From the NCBI GenBank assembly GCA_045590415.1, contig JAZNRA010000078.1, positions 1-11,463 on the forward strand: a DNA stretch of 11,463 nucleotides, given 5' to 3'. The notes beneath the pieces are model-generated. The model saw only the letters and a program-made list of their open reading frames with translations. It was not told the origin of the DNA and did no database searches. Positions 1-7,160 of the stretch are shown one piece after another (the first letter of the stretch is position 1; each line of letters starts with the position of its first letter). A program made the position numbers and the translations under genes. This DNA is from RGIG3009 sp045590415 (GTDB lineage: Bacteria > Bacillota > Clostridia > Oscillospirales > Acutalibacteraceae).

Positions 1-81
1 ATGAATAAAAAAAAAACGGAAAATTCAGGGGGTAGTCAACGCGCCCAGATAGTCCGACGGGACGAAAGCATCAAGCCTTAG
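1..81 (+). CDS. short open frame at window edge, possibly the 3' end of an upstream gene
   Basis: Frame 1 is open from the first base to a TAG at 79-81, giving 26 codons that begin with ATG. The other two forward frames hit stops within the first 10 bases. The peptide is lysine-rich at its start and basic/polar afterwards (ending RRDESIKP), with no recognisable motif. Because the window begins exactly here, it is unclear whether base 1 is a true start codon or whether this is the tail of a longer upstream gene. No ribosome binding site can be assessed. Its last 13 codons coincide with the stem-loop element at 42-94, so the apparent coding may simply be chance. Confidence 0.25.
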   Translation: MNKKKTENSGGSQRAQIVRRDESIKP

Positions 82-94
82 ATGTTTCTGGGCG
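42..94 (+). ncRNA. candidate structured RNA leader (three-way-junction fold)
   Basis: A perfect 8-bp GC-rich outer stem pairs 42-49 (CGCCCAGA) with 87-94 (TCTGGGCG). Inside it are two further hairpins: 52-55 with 60-63 (GTCC/GGAC, loop GACG), and 67-72 with 81-86 (AGCATC/GATGTT, including one G-U pair, 8-nt loop). The linker between them reads GAAA. The outer stem is followed by TTTATT, a poor U-tract. The fold would sit 38 bases upstream of the HNH start codon. I do not recognise a known riboswitch or ribozyme family. It could be a transcript-processing or attenuation element, a weak terminator for an upstream gene, or chance pairing. Only seen by hand pairing; no energy was calculated. Confidence 0.3.
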
Positions 95-132
95 TTTATT
101 AAGGCGATTTACTGAAAAGGCAGGTAAATAAT

Positions 133-1299
133 ATGAACAGAGAACAAGCAGAAGAACTCTGGCGTCAGCGATTCGATGAGTATGGATTGTCAGAAAGATT
201 TGAACTTGTAGGACGCGATTGGACATCGCCAAAGGGTGTCAAAGCATCTGTAAGATGTAAAGCTTGCGGAGCGGTCTTTGAAACATGGAATATAAAAGCA
301 CTGTTTCAAGGCAAGGTAAAGGCTTTAACTTGTCCACGATGCGGAATACGATCGAATGGACAGGTCATGCTAAACAAAACCACGCGGGCAGACGAGATCG
401 TCAAACATTACGAAAACGGTCATAGCGCGAAAGCTACTGCCAAATGTTTTAACCTTGAAGAATATCAAGTGCAAAACATTATATATGGGCGAGGTGGCCG
501 GAGGCGCGAAAAGCTCCCGCCTAACCCGATCGGTTTGAGCAGTGGAAATAAAGCACAAGCCGAACGAGCCAGAACAAAAATCATGGCAACCATTAACGCC
601 ACAGGATTTATGTATGCCGGTGGGTACTCCGATACAAAAGGGAAAGTCACAATTAAATGCATAGAATGTGGTTGCGAGTTTGAGAGAACGGTTGCGTTTG
701 TCAGAAAAGGGCAAATCAAATGCCCTGAATGTGAGAAACAAAAACGATTGATTCGCATAACTAAAGCGAAACAACGAAAAACTGAACAAAGGAAAGAGCG
801 AGAAGCCGAACGGAAAGCAAAAAATCCGGACGGCTTTTCTTATTACCAACTTTCCATTCGATACAAACTGGATGTTGTTCATGTTTGCGAAGTATGCGGT
901 GATGAATATACTCTTCGCCAACGCATGGAGAATGAAGGGCTGAAGTATTGCCGCGATAGTGGGTGCTGTTCTAAACGATGTGGCAAAAAGAAGGCCGCCA
1001 AGAAAGAACGAGCAAAAGGAATAAAAACCATACGGCATCGTGTTAAAAAGTACGGGTGCGAGTTTGATTCCTCTGTATCGCTTAAAAAACTAATATGCAG
1101 AGACGGTTTAAGATGTGCAATATGCGGTGAGATGTGCAATCCGAACGATCATGAGTGGACAGAATACTTTGGGCCAATGTCCCCGACTATTGACCATATA
1201 AAGCCTTTATCAAAAGGCGGAAGTCATACGTGGGATAACGTGCAAGTTGCACACGCAATCTGCAACAGCACAAAGAGGGATTATTATGAAGCGGGCTGA
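133..1299 (+). CDS. large zinc-ribbon HNH endonuclease upstream of the terminase
   Basis: The 388-residue protein ends in an HNH nuclease domain (about 320-388). It has the zinc pair C328/C331, the D354-H355 active-site dipeptide, N369, H374 and C377, then N378 and K381. Ahead of it are three other CxxC clusters that look like zinc ribbons: C42/C45 with C67/C70, C176/C179 with C197/C200, and C252/C255 with C273 and C278-C283. A helix-turn-helix-like stretch lies near 86-118, and a strongly basic helix near 205-230. HNH proteins next to terminase genes are known to take part in packaging in HK97-like phages, but those are usually only about 100-170 residues. The array of DNA-binding modules here would equally suit a homing endonuclease. 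A weak AGG-type site (115-124) precedes the ATG. The 3' end overlaps the small terminase start by 14 bases. GC content appears lower (about 45% in a sampled line) than in the downstream structural genes. Confidence 0.88.
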   Translation: MNREQAEELWRQRFDEYGLSERFELVGRDWTSPKGVKASVRCKACGAVFETWNIKALFQGKVKALTCPRCGIRSNGQVMLNKTTRADEIVKHYENGHSAKATAKCFNLEEYQVQNIIYGRGGRRREKLPPNPIGLSSGNKAQAERARTKIMATINATGFMYAGGYSDTKGKVTIKCIECGCEFERTVAFVRKGQIKCPECEKQKRLIRITKAKQRKTEQRKEREAERKAKNPDGFSYYQLSIRYKLDVVHVCEVCGDEYTLRQRMENEGLKYCRDSGCCSKRCGKKKAAKKERAKGIKTIRHRVKKYGCEFDSSVSLKKLICRDGLRCAICGEMCNPNDHEWTEYFGPMSPTIDHIKPLSKGGSHTWDNVQVAHAICNSTKRDYYEAG

Positions 1300-1615
1300 A
1301 GAAATATGCCGCGGTGTAAGCGTCCTCCACGAAGAGGCGGTTGCACTTGCAGAGGCAGTAGTCTTAATGAGCGAAAAAATAAAAGAAACCATAGACGAGT
1401 TAAAAGACGCTCCGCTTGTTATCCCGTATGACAATGGAGGCGGGCAAGCAGGAATCCGAGAAAATCCGCAATATACATCCTTTGAAAAGCTGATGGCTTC
1501 GTATACAAAGTCTTTGAGACAGCTTACAGAGATAGTGGAAAAAGGGAGTCCGACACAAAGGACCATCGGGATCATGAAAGAATTAAGCGTTATCGCCGGA
1601 AAGAAAGCTGGGTGA
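1286..1615 (+). CDS. terS: terminase small subunit (P27-like)
   Basis: This 109-residue protein probably recognises phage DNA and hands it to the large terminase at the start of packaging. Residues 11-42 form a helical, coiled-coil-like N-terminus. The stretch around 50-61 (NGGGQAGIRENP), followed by a helix with F67, Y73 and L77-L80, is the signature I associate with P27-type small terminases of Gram-positive phages. Position directly before the large terminase supports this. I chose ATG 1286 because AGAGGGA (1274-1280) sits five bases upstream. A TTG at 1247 would add 13 residues but lies deep within the HNH coding region. The start overlaps the HNH stop by 14 bases, and its ribosome binding site is inside the HNH gene, so the two are probably translated together. 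Family assignment rests on motif memory and synteny. Confidence 0.78.
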   Translation: MKRAEEICRGVSVLHEEAVALAEAVVLMSEKIKETIDELKDAPLVIPYDNGGGQAGIRENPQYTSFEKLMASYTKSLRQLTEIVEKGSPTQRTIGIMKELSVIAGKKAG

Positions 1616-1619
1616 TTCA

Positions 1620-3164
1620 ATGCTTAAAGGAAAAACAGAGCCTCGAATATGGACTCCACCGCTTAGAAAACTGACAAGGAAAACAACGCTTGGATATGCG
1701 TTCTGTGATTTCTGCGAAGCTATAGGCGTTGAATTATTACCTTGGCAGAAGTGGCTCGCTATACATTCTCTGGAAATTGTGACGGAGAACGGTGGCTGGC
1801 GTTTTCGATTTCGCGTTGTATTAATACTGATAAGTCGGCAAAACGGAAAGACATATTTTGAAGTTTTGCTGAACATCTTTTTTTTATACGGGTTAAATTC
1901 AAGACTTGTACTTGGAACAGCGCAAAACTTAGATACCGCAGTTGAGACATTTGAAGATACTGTTGTTCAGGTTGAAAACGTGCCGGAGCTAAAGAGCCTG
2001 ATAAAAAAGATCAACAGGGGAACCGGAAAACGCGAAATGCTTTTAGACACCGGCGACCGATACAAAGTAATTGCCGCCACAAGAAAAGCAAGAGGTCTGT
2101 CAAGCGATTTAATTATGATGGACGAATTGCGAGAGCAGACAACGTGGGACGCATGGGGAGCCGTCAGCAAAACAATGATGGCAAGGCCAGCAGCGATTCT
2201 TTTTGGTTTAAGTAATGCGGGAGACGGAACGAGCGTTGTGCTACGGCATTTAAGAGGAAAAGCCCATGCACAGCTTGGAAACCCGGACGGCGACGTGAAC
2301 CCGTCGGCTTTACTTACGCCGGACGAAATAGACGAAACTGTTGATAGTGGTCTTGGAATATTTGAATGGTCCGCAAAGCCTGGGTGCGAGATAAACGATC
2401 GTGAACAATGGGCGCAGGCTAATCCGTCATTAGGATATGGCTTTTTAACAGAACGAGCACTTGAAACAGCTATGAGTACAGATCCTGCGGATGTATTCAA
2501 AACAGAATGTCTCTGCCAGTGGGTGACATCCACCATTACGCCGCCGTTTCCGGTCGACTCCTGGGACGCGGGCAAAGACGAAAAAAGCAGTATCGCGAAA
2601 GACTCCCCGCTCTGGTGGGGCGTTGATATATCCGCAGACAGGACGCACGCGAGCATTGCGGTCTGCGGTAAGAGAAAAGACGGCGCGTGGCACGTGGAGT
2701 TAGCAGAATACCGTGCCGGGACCGGATGGCTTGCTAAGTGGTTCATGAACACCGCACCGAACTATCCGAACATGAAGGTCGCATTACAAAGCAAAGGCGC
2801 ACCGATCGCGTCCATGATGGATGTATTGGCAGCCATTGACGGCGTGGAGATCATCGAATGCAGTGGAAAGGACGTAGCCGGATGGTGCGGAAGGCTATAT
2901 GACGCCGTCGCCGCGAGCACTGGGGAATCGGACGCGGTTCCGGTATATCATATATCACAGCCCGCGCTGGATCTGGCTGCGAATATAGCATCAACCAGAC
3001 CTTTGGGTGATGGTGCATGGGCGTGGGACAGAAATAAAAGCATGGAAGACATTTCGCCGCTCATAGCTGTGACAATGGCATTCGGAGCGGCGACGCAAAT
3101 AGACACAAAACAGCCAAAAGTGTACGACAGCATCTACAACGAGAGAGGCGTGCTGGTCGTATAG
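1620..3164 (+). CDS. terL: terminase large subunit (ATPase and nuclease)
   Basis: This 514-residue packaging motor hydrolyses ATP to pump DNA into the prohead and cuts the concatemer. The N-terminal ATPase domain has a Walker A-type loop SRQNGKT (72-78), Walker B LIMMDE (164-169) and a coupling motif LSNAG (197-201). PWQKWL at 41-46 is the usual adenine-proximal lead-in of this family. The C-terminal RNase H-like nuclease begins near 330: WWGVDISAD carries the likely first metal aspartate D336, and D478 in the EDISPLIAVTMA stretch is a plausible late acidic ligand. Length is normal for Terminase_1-type proteins. The start lies four bases after the small terminase stop with only a weak GGGTG site, suggesting coupling. 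Base composition changes sharply near 2520-2530, between the two domains. The stop codon lies next to the portal's ribosome binding site. Confidence 0.96.
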   Translation: MLKGKTEPRIWTPPLRKLTRKTTLGYAFCDFCEAIGVELLPWQKWLAIHSLEIVTENGGWRFRFRVVLILISRQNGKTYFEVLLNIFFLYGLNSRLVLGTAQNLDTAVETFEDTVVQVENVPELKSLIKKINRGTGKREMLLDTGDRYKVIAATRKARGLSSDLIMMDELREQTTWDAWGAVSKTMMARPAAILFGLSNAGDGTSVVLRHLRGKAHAQLGNPDGDVNPSALLTPDEIDETVDSGLGIFEWSAKPGCEINDREQWAQANPSLGYGFLTERALETAMSTDPADVFKTECLCQWVTSTITPPFPVDSWDAGKDEKSSIAKDSPLWWGVDISADRTHASIAVCGKRKDGAWHVELAEYRAGTGWLAKWFMNTAPNYPNMKVALQSKGAPIASMMDVLAAIDGVEIIECSGKDVAGWCGRLYDAVAASTGESDAVPVYHISQPALDLAANIASTRPLGDGAWAWDRNKSMEDISPLIAVTMAFGAATQIDTKQPKVYDSIYNERGVLVV

Positions 3165-3177
3165 GAGGACAGATGAC

Positions 3178-5136
3178 ATGGCAATTTTCACAAGCCTCAG
3201 AAACTTGTTACGCCCCAGATATGCTTTCCTGTATCAGGACGAATTTGGGGTAGAGATTGATGAACTGGACGCCGATGAGCTTTACCGGACGCAACCGAAT
3301 CTCCGGGCAGTCATTAGCTTCTTGGCGGACAACGCGGCCCAGATACCGTTCAAAGTATTTGACCGCGCAAGCGACACAGACCGGCCGCGGGTATTAGACA
3401 GCCCGGCGGCTCTTTTGTTGCAGAACCCGAACCCCGATATGACCGCGTTTGAATTCCGGCGTTGGTTGTATTCGGATCTGTTGCTTTATGAACGGCACCT
3501 TTCCTTGCTGCTGCCGAACAAGGACACGGACAGCGGCTGGGAGCTGAGACCGATCCCGGCAAATTGGATCTTACAATACAAAGGCAAATCTCCATTCGCG
3601 CCGGAGTCGATTGTAATCGGGACGGACGGGACGACTCCTTTGGAAGTCCCGGCGAACTATATCGTTCTGTATCACGGCTATGACCCCACCGACCCGATGC
3701 GGCAGTATCCGCGCATAACCGCGTTGAAAGAAACGCTCCACGAGCAGATCGAATCGAACGGATTCCGGAGACAGATGTGGCACCGGGGCGGCAGGTTCAA
3801 TGCTTATATAACAAGGCCGAAAGATGTTGCAGGCTGGGCTGACGGGGCGTTTGACCGCTTCAAAGAAACGTGGGAAGCATCATGGGCAGGATCTCAGGCA
3901 TCTGAGGGCGGCGGTATGCCGATTCTGGAAGATGGAATGGAGATCAAGACGGTCCAGTTCAATTCGCGTGACGCACAATGGGCCGAGGCCGTGAAGCTGT
4001 CCAGAGAAGATTGCGCGGCGGTCTATCATGTGAATCCGGCGATGATCTGGCCGGGATCTGGCCAGACCTACGCAAGCGCGAAAGACAACGCAAGAGCTTT
4101 ATACAATGATTGCCTCGCGCCGACGCTTATGCAGGCGACCGACCGAATCAACAAGGTCGTTCTTCCGAAAGTCGGCGAACCGGACAGTCATTACGTTGCA
4201 TACGACATCACGATCAAGACCGAGGGAACGTTTGAAGAGAAGATCGCAACATTGTCCAGCGCCGTCGGCGCACCGTTCTTATCCAGGAACGAAGCGAGGG
4301 CGCGGCTTGACTTACCGGCGATCGAGGGCGGCGACGACTTGATTATACCGCTGAATGTTCTGGTAGGGGGCCTTGCATCCCCCAGGGACACCGACCCGAC
4401 AGTGGAGCGTTACAATTCAGCAGAAGTCCATGTAAAAGCCGAAGCGCGAAAAGCGCGAAGCAACCCGACCGAAGAAGAGAAGGACCGCATCGCGAAAGTT
4501 TATAAAGATTTCTTCACCCGGCAGGCAAAAAGCGTCTTGCCGAAGATCGGTGCGAAAGCAGACAAGTGGTGGGACGCTGAACGCTGGGACAATGAACTGA
4601 CAGAAGATCTGTTTGACATTGTTTTTAAGATGAGCGTAGACATCGGACGCGAGGCGGTGAAGGACTTATGGCCGGGCGGAGCTTATGACGCAAACCGGAC
4701 ACGGGCGTTCATTCAATCCATGTGTCAGCGCCGCGCGGAAATGATGAACGAAAAGACCTATAAAGAGCTTCTGGAAGCTTTGGACGAGGACAGCTTTGAG
4801 GATGACGACGCATTAAAGGCCACACCGGAAGGCGTTTTTGATAACGCAGAAAAAAACCGGTCCGTGTCGGCCGGTGCCGCTTTTGCGGTGGCTTTAGTCG
4901 GATGGTCGGCGATGGAGGCCTGCAGTCAGAACGCGAAGCCGAACGATAAAGTGTTCAAAACATGGGTGGTCACTTCAAGCAACCCGCGGGCATCACACGC
5001 GATGATGAATGGTGAAACGGTCCCTTATGACGAACCGTTTTCTAACGGCGCGATGTGGCCGGGTGATATTGACAACTTAGATGTTGAAGATGTGGCAAAC
5101 TGCCACTGTGTATTGGAAATTGAGGTGAAAGACTAA
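3178..5136 (+). CDS. portal protein fused to a MuF-type minor head domain
   Basis: At 652 residues this is about 200-250 longer than a stand-alone HK97-family portal. Residues 1-400 look like the portal: N-terminal NLRAVISFLADNAAQIPFKVF, LLLYERHLSLLLPN near 101-114, a GGMPILEDGMEIKTVQFNSRDAQW core at 245-268, and the helical YASAKDNAR region near 298-306. The dodecameric portal forms the DNA channel at one capsid vertex. From about 430 a helical region leads to a C-terminal Mu gpF/SPP1 gp7-like module ending TWVVTSS...H607...GETVPYDEPF...NCHC (641-644), the usual layout of this minor head family. MuF proteins are internal head proteins that may be ejected with DNA. AGGAGG at 3163-3168, nine bases before ATG 3178, fixes the start. 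The stop forms TAATG with the protease gene. Confidence 0.93.
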   Translation: MAIFTSLRNLLRPRYAFLYQDEFGVEIDELDADELYRTQPNLRAVISFLADNAAQIPFKVFDRASDTDRPRVLDSPAALLLQNPNPDMTAFEFRRWLYSDLLLYERHLSLLLPNKDTDSGWELRPIPANWILQYKGKSPFAPESIVIGTDGTTPLEVPANYIVLYHGYDPTDPMRQYPRITALKETLHEQIESNGFRRQMWHRGGRFNAYITRPKDVAGWADGAFDRFKETWEASWAGSQASEGGGMPILEDGMEIKTVQFNSRDAQWAEAVKLSREDCAAVYHVNPAMIWPGSGQTYASAKDNARALYNDCLAPTLMQATDRINKVVLPKVGEPDSHYVAYDITIKTEGTFEEKIATLSSAVGAPFLSRNEARARLDLPAIEGGDDLIIPLNVLVGGLASPRDTDPTVERYNSAEVHVKAEARKARSNPTEEEKDRIAKVYKDFFTRQAKSVLPKIGAKADKWWDAERWDNELTEDLFDIVFKMSVDIGREAVKDLWPGGAYDANRTRAFIQSMCQRRAEMMNEKTYKELLEALDEDSFEDDDALKATPEGVFDNAEKNRSVSAGAAFAVALVGWSAMEACSQNAKPNDKVFKTWVVTSSNPRASHAMMNGETVPYDEPFSNGAMWPGDIDNLDVEDVANCHCVLEIEVKD

Positions 5137-5825
5137 TGATTAAGACAAAGACAATCGACATTAAGGCAGACAACGGTATCATTACCGGTTACGCGTCTAC
5201 ATGGATCAGGGAGCCGGACAGCTACGGCGACATCGTTGCAAAAGGCGCGTTTGAAGAATCCATCGCACAGATTAAAGCGGAAGGGAAGATCCTGCCGCTT
5301 TTATTTAATCACAAAGGCGACGATCTGGCCGCTTATATCGGCGGGATTTACGAGCTTCGGGAAGACAGTCACGGTCTGTATTTTGAAGGAGCTTTTGACG
5401 GCACTCCAGAAGCACAGCGGGCGCGGGAGCTGTCCAAAGACGGACGTCTTGCGAAGTTCTCTTTTGCTTATGACGTTCTGGATCAGGGCGAAGTCACTCT
5501 TGAGGACGGTCGCAAAGCAAACGAACTGCGGAAACTGAATATTCATGAGATCAGCCTTGTGCTTTATCCGGCAAACAGAGACACGGCGGTATTGAGCGTG
5601 AAATCCGCGCTTGAAAAAGACGGTCGGCGCAACAGCGCAAAAGATGCCGAAGACCTTAGAAAAGCGATCTCGCTCATTCAGGGAGTTCTGGGTGAGCTTG
5701 ACGATAAACCAGAAGACGAGAAAGCCAAATCGGAGGAGCCTGGTACGGCCAACGATGAGGAGCTGATGCGGAAAAATCTTCTGGAAGAAGCAGAGAAACT
5801 ACTTAATAAAGGAGTAAAAGAATGA
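5136..5825 (+). CDS. HK97-family prohead protease
   Basis: This serine protease (peptidase family S78, herpesvirus-assemblin-like fold) assembles inside the prohead and cleaves the capsid N-terminus and itself during maturation. Residues 1-150 carry the family layout: GYASTWIREPDSYGDIVAKGAF (18-39), the catalytic histidine candidate in LLFNHKGD (H59), the nucleophile candidate S109 in KFSFAYDV, and the IHEISLVLYPAN segment (136-147) with E138. After residue 160 there is an acidic, helix-prone tail ending LLEEAEKLLNKGVKE, expected to be lost on self-cleavage or to act as a scaffold-like extension. The total of 229 residues is typical. GAGGTG (5122-5127) precedes the ATG. The start shares one base with the portal stop, and the stop overlaps the capsid start as ATGA. 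Confidence 0.94.
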   Translation: MIKTKTIDIKADNGIITGYASTWIREPDSYGDIVAKGAFEESIAQIKAEGKILPLLFNHKGDDLAAYIGGIYELREDSHGLYFEGAFDGTPEAQRARELSKDGRLAKFSFAYDVLDQGEVTLEDGRKANELRKLNIHEISLVLYPANRDTAVLSVKSALEKDGRRNSAKDAEDLRKAISLIQGVLGELDDKPEDEKAKSEEPGTANDEELMRKNLLEEAEKLLNKGVKE

Positions 5826-6976
5826 ACTTAAAAGAGAAACTGGAAGCAGCAAAGAATGAGCTTACAGAAATCAAAGCAGCTGTCGAGATCGGCGAAAAAA
5901 GCGCAGACGATCTGAGATCTGCGATTGACAGCGTTAAAGCTATTCAGGAGAACATCAAAGCAGCAGAAGAAGCAGAAGAACTGATGAAGGCATTCGCGGT
6001 GCCCAAAGAGGAACCGGCAGAGAAAACCGAAACGGCGAAGAGCCTTGGCGAACTTGCCGCAAAGAGTATCGAAGGACTTGACCTGAAGCACGACAGATTC
6101 ATCAAGACCGTATCCTACAAAGATGCGGCTCCTATGATTACACCGAGTTCGATCCTTCCGGCAATCACCACATATGACACGAACATCGTAACCGGGTATC
6201 GTAGACCGCTGGTCGTTCGGAACCTGTTCAGCTCTGAACGGATCAAGGGCGCAGGCCTGAAGTTCTTCGTGGAATCTTCTTCTGTGGAAGGAACCATTAC
6301 CGTTACGACAGAAGCACAGAAGAAACCGCAGATGAGCTTCGGCGATCCGGTTGCAAAATATGTGGAGCTTGAAACAGTACCGGTCTACACGAAGTTTACA
6401 AAACAGATGGCAGAAGACGCTCCGTTTATGATCGACTATATCAATGGCCGCCTGATGTACCAGCACCAGCTCGCTGTTGAGAATAAGCTTGTAACTGATC
6501 TGTCGAACACGTCCGGAATCGGGACTGCAAGCCTGCTCACCCCGGATGGAATCTACAAAGCGATCATGGCCGTTCAGAACAACAGCGGATTCGATGCGGA
6601 CGCGATCCTTATCAACCCGAACGACTACCAGAACATCCGGCTTCGCAAGGATGCCAACGGCCAGTATTACGGCGGCGGTTTCATGTACGGTCCGTATGGA
6701 AACGGCGCATTAGCGGAACAGCCTGCACTCTGGGGCGTACGAACGATCCCGACTCCGGCCGTTGCTCAGGGCACTTGCATTGTCGGCGCATTCGCACTCG
6801 GTGCTTCCGTGCTTAACAACGGAACAGGTCTGACCGTGAGCATGGCGAACCAGAACGAGGACGACTTTGTCAAGAATCTTCTTGCGGTCCTGATCGAAGA
6901 ACGTCTGGCTCTGGCCGTAAGACGTCCGTCGGCGTTCGTCAAGATTACTGGATCATCTACAAGTACCGAGGCTTAA
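5822..6976 (+). CDS. major capsid protein, HK97 fold
   Basis: The 384-residue protein builds the icosahedral shell. Residues 1-60 are charged and strongly helical, matching the delta domain that serves as built-in scaffold. A low-complexity hinge (61-75, rich in E, K, P, T) follows and is where the prohead protease would be expected to cut. The HK97-fold core then runs from about 105, with SSILPAITTYDTNIV, the A-domain region LINPNDYQNIRLRKD (263-277) and the characteristic C-terminal ending LALAVRRPSAFVKI (362-375). AAAGGAG at 5808-5814 lies seven bases before the ATG. The start overlaps the protease stop by four bases, coupling the two products. No separate scaffold gene lies in the window. 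Whether crosslinking residues like those of HK97 exist cannot be judged by eye. Confidence 0.96.
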   Translation: MNLKEKLEAAKNELTEIKAAVEIGEKSADDLRSAIDSVKAIQENIKAAEEAEELMKAFAVPKEEPAEKTETAKSLGELAAKSIEGLDLKHDRFIKTVSYKDAAPMITPSSILPAITTYDTNIVTGYRRPLVVRNLFSSERIKGAGLKFFVESSSVEGTITVTTEAQKKPQMSFGDPVAKYVELETVPVYTKFTKQMAEDAPFMIDYINGRLMYQHQLAVENKLVTDLSNTSGIGTASLLTPDGIYKAIMAVQNNSGFDADAILINPNDYQNIRLRKDANGQYYGGGFMYGPYGNGALAEQPALWGVRTIPTPAVAQGTCIVGAFALGASVLNNGTGLTVSMANQNEDDFVKNLLAVLIEERLALAVRRPSAFVKITGSSTSTEA

Positions 6977-6998
6977 CAGCCAAGGAAAGGAGCGCGAT

Positions 6999-7160
6999 AT
7001 GGCATTAAGAGAATATCGCTGGCGCGGTTCAACCTGGCAGATCGCGGATGAAGATTTACCTCTTTATCCCGGCGCGAAGTTGATCGTTAAGGCGACAGAC
7101 TATTCACAAAAACGAGCACAGACCCCGCAGAACAAATCCCGCCGCGCGCAAGATAAATGA
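6999..7160 (+). CDS. small basic protein of unknown function between capsid and connector
   Basis: This 53-residue gene fills the apparent gap after the capsid gene. It has a strong ribosome binding site (AAGGAG, 6987-6992) six bases before the ATG, and its TGA overlaps the next gene's start as ATGA, so translation is very likely. The first half, with WRGSTWQ (8-14) and IADEDLPLYPGAKLIVK (15-31), suggests a small beta-rich fold. The tail from residue 36 is basic and glutamine-rich, ending KSRRAQDK, and looks disordered. Small genes in this slot are common in siphovirus modules and usually lack a known role. A head-decoration, connector-accessory or head-completion function is possible, but nothing in the sequence decides it. 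Confidence 0.8.
   Translation: MALREYRWRGSTWQIADEDLPLYPGAKLIVKATDYSQKRAQTPQNKSRRAQDK

Noticed and set aside
42..94. Hammerhead ribozyme, suggested by the GTCC-GACG-GGAC-GAAA arrangement
   Set aside because: The invariant CUGAUGA strand is absent: only ATA separates the outer stem from hairpin 1. Re-pairing to use CAGATA as the core leaves four unpaired bases at the cleavage junction.
42..94. tRNA gene, because of a 7-bp acceptor-like outer stem
   Set aside because: The element is only 53 bases long, has no T arm with GTTCGA and no 5-bp anticodon stem with a 7-nt loop.
108..134. Promoter with TTTACT and TAATAT boxes
   Set aside because: The -10-like box overlaps the HNH start codon, so it could not drive that gene, and spacing and sequence are poor.
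370..1038. 222-residue antisense open frame
   Set aside because: It lies wholly inside the HNH gene, has no recognisable domain or ribosome binding site, and reads as cysteine/phenylalanine-rich shadow sequence.
1247..1615. Longer small-terminase start at TTG 1247
   Set aside because: ATG 1286 has a well-spaced AGAGGGA site, while the TTG start has none and extends further into the HNH gene.
1878..1885. Eight-T run in the large terminase as a terminator or slippage site
   Set aside because: No stem precedes it, and it encodes Phe-Phe-Leu in a conserved hydrophobic helix of the ATPase domain.
1967..2752. 261-residue antisense open frame
   Set aside because: It is a shadow of the conserved large terminase, with no start signal and no family resemblance.
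4366..4383. GGGGG/CCCCC hairpin at the portal/MuF linker as a terminator
   Set aside because: It has only 5 bp, no T-tract, and lies inside an uninterrupted reading frame. It may reflect glycine and proline codons.
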